Assembly (NCBI GenBank): GCA_947629625.1
Contig: CANRES010000006.1
Coordinates: 1-40,032 of the forward strand
Length of the DNA stretch: 40,032 nucleotides
Direction of reading: 5' to 3'
From: an uncultured Clostridia bacterium
Lineage (GTDB): Bacteria; Bacillota; Clostridia; TANB77; CAG-508
Positions 35,310-40,032 of the stretch are shown piece after piece. The position numbers and the translations under genes are program-made. The notes below the pieces were generated by a model that was not told the DNA's origin, did no database searches, and worked only from the letters and a program-made list of their open reading frames with translations. Positions within the stretch are counted from its first letter, which is position 1. Every line of letters begins with the position of its first letter.

Positions 35310-36362
35310 ATGAGAAAAGGTACTTATGACGCGAATTCTAATGGCTATAAAATCATTGTTGTAGATGATGAACCCGGTATTGTTGATTCATTATCAATTT
35401 TCTTGAAACGTTCTGGATACAATTTTACTGGTGTAACAGACCCTGTTGAAGCAATTGAACTTGTAAAAAAAGAACATTTTGATTTAATGCTTTTAGATTT
35501 TATTATGACTCCTCTTCATGGAGACCAAGTTGTTGAAGAAATTAGAAAATTTAACAGAGAATTATATATTTTATTATTAACAGGTCATAAAGATTTAGCA
35601 CCACCACTTGAAACTATTAGAAGATTAGATATTCAAGGTTATTGTGAAAAAAGCGATAAATTTGACCAATTACTTTTATTAGTTGAATCAGGAATAAAGG
35701 CTATTTCTCAAATGAATTTAATAAAAGAAATTAATGAAGAATTAAAAGACGCAAATGAAAGACTTGAAAAAGCATATATGGAAAGTATAGAAACATTACG
35801 TTATACAGTTGAAGCAAAAGACCCATATACTCGTGGACATTCTGATAGGGTTTCTGAATATTCTGTTTTAATTGGTAAATATTTAGGTTTACCTGAGGAA
35901 GATTTGAAGATATTAAGAATTGGTGGTTTATTCCATGATATAGGAAAAATCGGTGTTCCTGATAGTATTTTATTAAAAACTGAAAAACTTACTGATGACG
36001 AATACTCAGAAATAAAAAATCACCCTTCTATTGGTGCTCATATTTTATCTAACGCATCAATTTTTAAGGATATTATTCCTATTGTAAAGCATCACCATGA
36101 AAAATATGACGGAAATGGTTACCCTTCAAAATTAAAGGGTGAAGATATTCCACTTTTTGCAAGAATTGCTGCTATTGCAGATACTTTTGATGCTATGACT
36201 TCAAAAAGAACTTATAGAGATTCTTTAGGTTTAGATATCGTTAAGTCAGAAATTGAAAGATGCAAGGGTACACAGTTTGACCCAAAACTTGCAGATATAT
36301 TTTTAGATATTTTGAATAATCATTATACAGATATAGTTGAAATTCAAAGTAAGTATTTGTAA
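35310..36362 (+). CDS. Response regulator with HD-GYP phosphodiesterase domain
   Basis: A 350-residue two-domain protein. The receiver (about residues 10-130) has the acidic pair in VVDDEPG and phosphoacceptor Asp63 in LLDFIMTP. A short coiled coil joins it to an HD-GYP domain with HSDRVSEYS, LFHDIGKIGVPD, HHHEKYDGNGYP and DTFDAMTSKRTYR, all canonical for cyclic di-GMP hydrolysis. I start at 35310 (GGAGG at 35301-35305) rather than at the ATG at 35280, because the promoter places the transcript start near 35282. No kinase gene is adjacent. It probably lowers cyclic di-GMP in response to phosphorylation. It is divergent from the MoxR operon with 217 bases between the two start codons. Confidence 0.9.
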   Translation: MRKGTYDANSNGYKIIVVDDEPGIVDSLSIFLKRSGYNFTGVTDPVEAIELVKKEHFDLMLLDFIMTPLHGDQVVEEIRKFNRELYILLLTGHKDLAPPLETIRRLDIQGYCEKSDKFDQLLLLVESGIKAISQMNLIKEINEELKDANERLEKAYMESIETLRYTVEAKDPYTRGHSDRVSEYSVLIGKYLGLPEEDLKILRIGGLFHDIGKIGVPDSILLKTEKLTDDEYSEIKNHPSIGAHILSNASIFKDIIPIVKHHHEKYDGNGYPSKLKGEDIPLFARIAAIADTFDAMTSKRTYRDSLGLDIVKSEIERCKGTQFDPKLADIFLDILNNHYTDIVEIQSKYL

Positions 36363-36399
36363 ATTATATAAATACTTTTCACTAAAAGGGGGTGAATTT

Positions 36400-36741
36400 A
36401 TGGACGATGAAAATTTACCAAAAAATGAGGAACCTACAACTACATCAACTGCAAATGCTGAAATAGTTGACGAACAAAAAGGTTTAAGTATTACTTCTTT
36501 AATTTTAGGTATAGTTTCTATAGTAACTCTTTGCTTTATACCTTATATTTCTATTCTTTGTGCAATAGCAGCAATTGTTCTTGGTGCTATTGGTAGAAAA
36601 AAAGGTGGAAGTGGCATGGGTACAGCAGGTTTAATAATTGGTATTATTACACTTGTTTTAGCAGTAATTGTAATAATATTAGGAGTAATCGGAATAGGAA
36701 TGCTTGCTTCTATGGATCTAAATACTTTAAACAGTTTATAA
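36400..36741 (+). CDS. DUF4190-type small membrane protein
   Basis: A 113-residue protein. About 30 polar residues (MDDENLPKNEEPTTTS...) precede two hydrophobic segments (about 36-60 and 75-105). Gly-rich GAIGRKKGGSGMGTAGLIIG between them is characteristic of the DUF4190 family. Function is unknown. The start at 36400 follows AAGGGGGTG; the longer in-frame reading from 36337 would overlap the HD-GYP gene and has no ribosome binding site. A terminator follows it. Confidence 0.8.
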   Translation: MDDENLPKNEEPTTTSTANAEIVDEQKGLSITSLILGIVSIVTLCFIPYISILCAIAAIVLGAIGRKKGGSGMGTAGLIIGIITLVLAVIVIILGVIGIGMLASMDLNTLNSL

Positions 36742-36746
36742 TTTTT

Positions 36747-36778
36747 AAATAACCTCTATTATGAGGTTATTTTTTTAT
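36747..36778 (+). terminator. Rho-independent terminator after the DUF4190 gene
   Basis: A 10-bp stem, AAATAACCTC (36747-36756) with GAGGTTATTT (36763-36772), has a 6-base loop and is followed by a T-run. Confidence 0.9.
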
Positions 36779-36792
36779 TATTATATTGTATT

Positions 36793-36816
36793 TTGTCGAA
36801 TTATATTATATAATTC
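36793..36816 (+). promoter_or_regulatory. Spo0A-box match and inverted repeat upstream of the DUF975 gene
   Basis: TTTGTCGAA ends at 36800 and is an exact TTGTCGAA box. It overlaps a palindrome, GAATTATA-TTA-TATAATTC (36798-36816), that contains TATAAT-like sequence. It lies 28-50 bases before the start codon, so it could overlap the promoter. A chance match cannot be excluded in such AT-rich DNA. Confidence 0.35.
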
Positions 36817-36844
36817 AACTAATTTTAAAAAAGGAGGTTTTTAT

Positions 36845-37657
36845 ATGAATACTGCAGAAATTAGACATTTAGCAAAAGATTCTATAAAGGGTAAACATTT
36901 TAAGGCTTGTATTATAATACTAATTTATCTTTTACTTACAATGTTAATTGCTATGGTTCCTATTGCTGGTTCAATAGGCTCTATTGTTCTTTCTATTCCA
37001 TTTTCTTATGGTTTAGTTTATACAATGATTAAATTAAAAAGAAATGAAAATGTAGGATATTTTGATTTTGTATCTAATGCTTTTTCAAATTTCGGTAATG
37101 CTTGGAAGGTTGCTTTTAGTATATTAGGAAAATTATGGCCATATTTATTAGCTTATGTTTTACTTGTATTAGTTTTAACATTTAGTATAATATCATTTGG
37201 TGGTGGAATTGCTATATCTCAACCTATTGCAAATGAATTTTTAGATTCAAATAGTTTTTCATTTACACCATTTTTTATAGCATTATTTGTAATTATTCTT
37301 CTTGCTAGCATTGCTTGCATTGTTGTATATATATTATTTATAATTAAATCATTATATTATTCTTTATCTTACTATGTTCTTTATGATAATTCTTCATTAA
37401 CAGGTAAAGAAATTGTTGAACAAAGCCATGCTTTAATGAAAGGTAATCGTTGGAACTTTGTTAAAATGCAAATTCCATATTATTTAGCATATATCGGATT
37501 TATGATATTGGTTTCAATTTTAGCAAGTATTATTAGTATAGCAACGAAAACTACTTTTTTAACAGTACTTTTATATATATTTATATATTGTGCTATATTA
37601 TACATTTTACCTTTAATTCAATTTGCAATTATTGAATTTTATGAGAAAGTAAAATAA
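36845..37657 (+). CDS. DUF975 family integral membrane protein
   Basis: A 270-residue protein that starts with the DUF975 signature (NTAEIRHLAKDSIKGKHFK) and has about five or six transmembrane helices. A conserved middle region, KSLYYSLSYYVLYDN, is followed by a GKEIVEQSHALMKGNRWNFV segment facing the cytoplasm. Function is not known, although members are common in Clostridia. I place the start at 36845 because AAAGGAGG lies just before it; the longer frame from 36761 lacks a binding site and begins inside the terminator region. Confidence 0.85.
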   Translation: MNTAEIRHLAKDSIKGKHFKACIIILIYLLLTMLIAMVPIAGSIGSIVLSIPFSYGLVYTMIKLKRNENVGYFDFVSNAFSNFGNAWKVAFSILGKLWPYLLAYVLLVLVLTFSIISFGGGIAISQPIANEFLDSNSFSFTPFFIALFVIILLASIACIVVYILFIIKSLYYSLSYYVLYDNSSLTGKEIVEQSHALMKGNRWNFVKMQIPYYLAYIGFMILVSILASIISIATKTTFLTVLLYIFIYCAILYILPLIQFAIIEFYEKVK

Positions 37658-37663
37658 GAAAAA

Positions 37664-37712
37664 ATAAAACTGTGCAATATTTATTTTTAAATTTTGCACA
37701 GTTTGTATTATA
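37664..37712. terminator. Terminator between the DUF975 gene and the minus-strand operon
   Basis: An 11-bp stem, AAACTGTGCAA (37667-37677) with TTGCACAGTTT (37694-37704), has an AT-rich loop of 16 bases. It separates convergent genes. Confidence 0.7.
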
Positions 37713-37747
37713 TTTTGATTTCTATTAAATTAAATTTTTAACATATT

Positions 37748-37915
37748 TTATATAATATTTCTTAATATTCCCCAAATTGCAAAGCAAACAAAAATCATTA
37801 CAATAGAAAAATATACTTTATTATAATTATTTTTTCCTTCTTTTCTTATTTTATATAAATTATAAAACATATAAATAACAAATATATATGCAATAGCAAT
37901 AATAAAAAAATTCAT
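37748..37915 (-). CDS. Small two-helix membrane protein (55 residues)
   Basis: A short frame starts at ATG 37915, two bases after the stop of the DUF2752 gene, with GGAG seven bases upstream inside the end of that gene. The peptide begins MNFFIIAIAYIFVIYMFYN, has a basic loop (KIRKEGKNNYNK), a second hydrophobic helix (VYFSIVMIFVCFAIWGIL) and ends RNII. The ribosome binding site, tight coupling and clean two-helix pattern support a real gene. I recognise no family. It may partner the DUF2752 protein. Confidence 0.65.
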   Translation of the reverse strand: MNFFIIAIAYIFVIYMFYNLYKIRKEGKNNYNKVYFSIVMIFVCFAIWGILRNII

Positions 37916-37917
37916 AA

Positions 37918-38253
37918 TTACGCTCCAAAAATTATATCTACATAAGATTTTAAATTTTTATTTTTTACTATATTATAAGTAATAATTATTATATCTTGTA
38001 AAGCCAAGTATATAAAAATTGGTAATAAAATTAAAGTGAAAAATGAATTATATTCTATTGCAGATAAAATATCAAAATTTAAAATTGCTTTCATCGCTCT
38101 TGTAAATCCACAAGTTGGGCAATAAATGCCTGTCCTACTATAAATATAACATCCTATATTAAAGATATTTGTATATTTTAATATTATTAATGATAAAATA
38201 ACTATTACATACAATATTATTCTTAAAAAAACTCCAATTTTTATTTTTTTCAT
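37918..38253 (-). CDS. DUF2752 family membrane protein
   Basis: A 111-residue protein with an N-terminal membrane helix, then the DUF2752 signature GIYCPTCGFTRAMKAI, and two further hydrophobic segments. The CPxCGxTRA motif suggests metal or redox chemistry near the membrane, but the family has no established function. It lies 27 bases after the ABC-F gene and is coupled to the 55-residue membrane protein downstream. The CxxC pair is intact. Confidence 0.85.
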   Translation of the reverse strand: MKKIKIGVFLRIILYVIVILSLIILKYTNIFNIGCYIYSRTGIYCPTCGFTRAMKAILNFDILSAIEYNSFFTLILLPIFIYLALQDIIIITYNIVKNKNLKSYVDIIFGA

Positions 38254-38280
38254 TTATCTAAAACCTTTTTTATAATATTT

Positions 38281-39861
38281 TTATTCTATTTCTAAATATT
38301 CATTGTATGTGCATTCTCTATCTATTAATTTATCTTTTTTAATGTCTATTATTCTATTTGCAACTGTTTGTGTTAATTGGTGGTCATGTGATGTAAATAA
38401 AATATTTCCTTTAAATTTTATCATTCCTTCATTTACGGAAGTTATGCTTTCCATATCTAAATGGTTGGTTGGTTCATCTAAAATTATAAAATTTGCACCT
38501 GAAAGCATCATTTTAGATAATACACATCTTACTTTTTCTCCTCCCGATAATACATTTACCTTTTTTAATGCTTCCTCTCCTGAAAATAACATTCTTCCTA
38601 AAAATCCTCTAACATAAGTTTCATCAGGGTCTTTTGAATATTGTCTTAGCCATTCTACTAAATTACAGTCTGAATTAAATAGGTAATTATTATCTTTTGG
38701 AAAATATGAAGATGTTATTGTTATTCCCCATATTAATTCTCCTTCATCAGGTTCCATTTCTCCTGATATTATTTGAAATAGTATAGTTTTTGCTACTTCA
38801 TTATCTGCTAAAAATGCAATTTTATCTCCTGGTTTTACTGTAAATGAAATATTGTTTAATATTTTTTCTCCATCTATTGTTTTAGATATATTTTTTACTG
38901 TTAATATTTCTTTTCCCGGTTCTCTATCTGGCTTAAAGTCTATATATGGATATTTTCTATTTGATGGTTTTATTTCGTCTAATTCTATTTTTTCTAATGA
39001 TTTTTTTCTTGATGTTGCTTGTTTTGATTTTGACGCATTTGCACTAAATCTTGCAATAAATTCTTGTAATTCTTTTATTTTTTCTTCTTTCTTTTTATTT
39101 GCTTCTTTCATTTGTTTTAATGCTAACTGGCTAGATTCATACCAAAAGTCATAATTTCCTGGATATACTTTTATTTTTCCAAAGTCAACATCTGCTATAT
39201 GTGTACATACCTTGTTTAAAAAGTATCTATCGTGTGATACTACTATTACTGTATTTTCAAAGTTTATTAAAAATTCTTGTAACCAATTTATGCTTTTTAA
39301 ATCTAAATCGTTTGTAGGCTCGTCTAATAATAGTATATCTGGATTTCCAAATAATGCTTGTGCTAAAAGTATTTTTACTTTGTCTTTTGCTTCTAATTCC
39401 TTCATGTATTTATCATGCGTTTGTGTTTCTATTCCTAAATTGTTTAGCAATATTGCAGCATCCGCTTCTGCATTCCATCCGTCTAATTCTGCAAATCTTT
39501 CTTCTAATTTTCCTGCTTTTATTCCATCTTCTTCTGTAAAGTCTGGTTTTGCATATATTGCTTCTTTTTCTTTCATAATGTTATATAATTCTTGGTTTCC
39601 CATTATTACTGTGTCTATTACTTTATATTCTTCATAAGCAAAGTGGTCTTGTTTTAATACTGATATTCTTTCTGTTTTTTCTTTTGTTACTTCTCCTTTG
39701 CTTGGTTCTATTTCTCCTGATAATACTTTTAAAAATGTTGATTTTCCTGCTCCATTTGCTCCTATTATTCCGTAGCAGTTTCCTTTTCCAAATTTTATAT
39801 TTACGTCTTCAAATAAGACTCTTTTTCCGAATCTTACTGTAACTCCTATTGCGTTTAACAT
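38281..39861 (-). CDS. ABC-F family ATPase (YkpA/YbiT-like)
   Basis: A 526-residue protein with two ABC ATPase domains and no membrane segment, as in ABC-F translation factors that act in the ribosomal E site. Domain 1 has Walker A GANGAGKST (residues 34-42) and DILLLDEPTNDLD. The linker (about 240-300) is lysine/glutamate-rich. Domain 2 has LSGGEKVRC and FIILDEPTNHLD. Two sites are degenerate: the domain 1 signature reads LEAKDKVK instead of LSGGxK, and the domain 2 P-loop reads ADNEVAKT. Similar looseness occurs in YkpA-like members, so this need not mean loss of function. Whether it protects against an antibiotic is unknown. Confidence 0.9.
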   Translation of the reverse strand: MLNAIGVTVRFGKRVLFEDVNIKFGKGNCYGIIGANGAGKSTFLKVLSGEIEPSKGEVTKEKTERISVLKQDHFAYEEYKVIDTVIMGNQELYNIMKEKEAIYAKPDFTEEDGIKAGKLEERFAELDGWNAEADAAILLNNLGIETQTHDKYMKELEAKDKVKILLAQALFGNPDILLLDEPTNDLDLKSINWLQEFLINFENTVIVVSHDRYFLNKVCTHIADVDFGKIKVYPGNYDFWYESSQLALKQMKEANKKKEEKIKELQEFIARFSANASKSKQATSRKKSLEKIELDEIKPSNRKYPYIDFKPDREPGKEILTVKNISKTIDGEKILNNISFTVKPGDKIAFLADNEVAKTILFQIISGEMEPDEGELIWGITITSSYFPKDNNYLFNSDCNLVEWLRQYSKDPDETYVRGFLGRMLFSGEEALKKVNVLSGGEKVRCVLSKMMLSGANFIILDEPTNHLDMESITSVNEGMIKFKGNILFTSHDHQLTQTVANRIIDIKKDKLIDRECTYNEYLEIE

Positions 39862-39918
39862 CTTTTTCCTCCTTGTTTTTATTTTAACATTATTATATTA
39901 TAAACTATTTTCCCCTTT

Positions 39919-39939
39919 TTTCCAATAGAATATTGGAAA
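39919..39939. other. Perfect 9-bp inverted repeat upstream of the ABC-F gene
   Basis: TTTCCAATA (39919-39927) and TATTGGAAA (39931-39939) flank GAA, about 60 bases upstream of the ABC-F start. It is followed by TTTTT on the plus strand, so it could be an operator of the ABC-F gene or a small terminator. The rest of 39862-40032 shows no gene. Confidence 0.4.
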
Positions 39940-40032
39940 TTTTTATAAACTAAAATTGTATATGTGTCAATGATGTGAAACAAAATTCTATAAAAAAATT
40001 TGTAGTATCATCGAATTTTATATTGGTGCTTT

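Overview
The window is 40 kb of very AT-rich DNA (roughly a quarter G+C by eye) with tight operons, strong AGGAGG-type ribosome binding sites and near-consensus sigma-A promoters (TTGACA/TATAAT with 17-bp spacers). The gene content points to an anaerobic Bacillota of the class Clostridia, probably a gut-type lineage: a four-subunit 2-oxoacid:ferredoxin oxidoreductase, a RicT/YaaT homologue, a WalRK/PhoPR-like two-component pair, DUF975, DUF4190 and DUF2752 membrane proteins, and an HD-GYP response regulator. I cannot name a species. There is no rRNA, tRNA, CRISPR array, insertion sequence or integrase, and no gene-free stretch longer than 300 bases.

Layout. (1) 1-3.3 kb: the truncated start of a minus-strand gene with a (GT)8 run, then a porCDAB-type operon ending in a strong hairpin. 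(2) 3.3-8.0 kb, minus strand: an operon of response regulator, histidine kinase, signal peptidase I, HolB, RicT and a small ferredoxin. (3) 8.1-11.6 kb, minus strand: a DUF4116 repeat protein, an SbcD/YhaO-like phosphoesterase and a YhaN/SbcC-like coiled-coil ATPase. (4) 11.8-24.1 kb, plus strand: one 3493-residue non-ribosomal peptide synthetase, C-A-T-C-A-T-C-A-T-R, followed by a 7TM sensor histidine kinase. The terminal reductase predicts an aldehyde (or alcohol) tripeptide product. (5) 24.2-29.2 kb: Nudix hydrolase, family 2 glycosyltransferase, DUF4143 ATPase, a small membrane protein and gltX. (6) 29.3-35.1 kb, minus strand: a metallopeptidase-like/VWA protein preceded by two tandem MoxR-type AAA+ ATPases. 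(7) 35.3-40 kb: HD-GYP response regulator, DUF4190 and DUF975 proteins, a DUF2752 protein with a 55-residue membrane protein, and an ABC-F ATPase.

The most unusual locus is region 6. The two MoxR ATPases are identical by eye over about 1 kb of their ATPase segment. Near their N-termini, a 99-base segment differs at 29 positions. Twenty-five of these are in codon positions 1 or 2, and only one changed codon is synonymous. Several variable codons keep a third-position C that is rare elsewhere in this genome, as expected if an AAC-rich template had been copied with adenine-specific mutagenesis. This is the signature of a diversity-generating retroelement (DGR) variable region, here fused to a MoxR ATPase and co-operonic with a VWA partner. 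No reverse transcriptase or template repeat is in the window, so the retroelement would have to act from elsewhere. I read the locus as a candidate diversified MoxR-VWA recognition or conflict system. The NRPS is the second major point of interest. It is a single-gene, reductase-terminated assembly line whose modules 2 and 3 are recent copies that differ mainly in the adenylation core, and it has two Spo0A-box-like repeats upstream.
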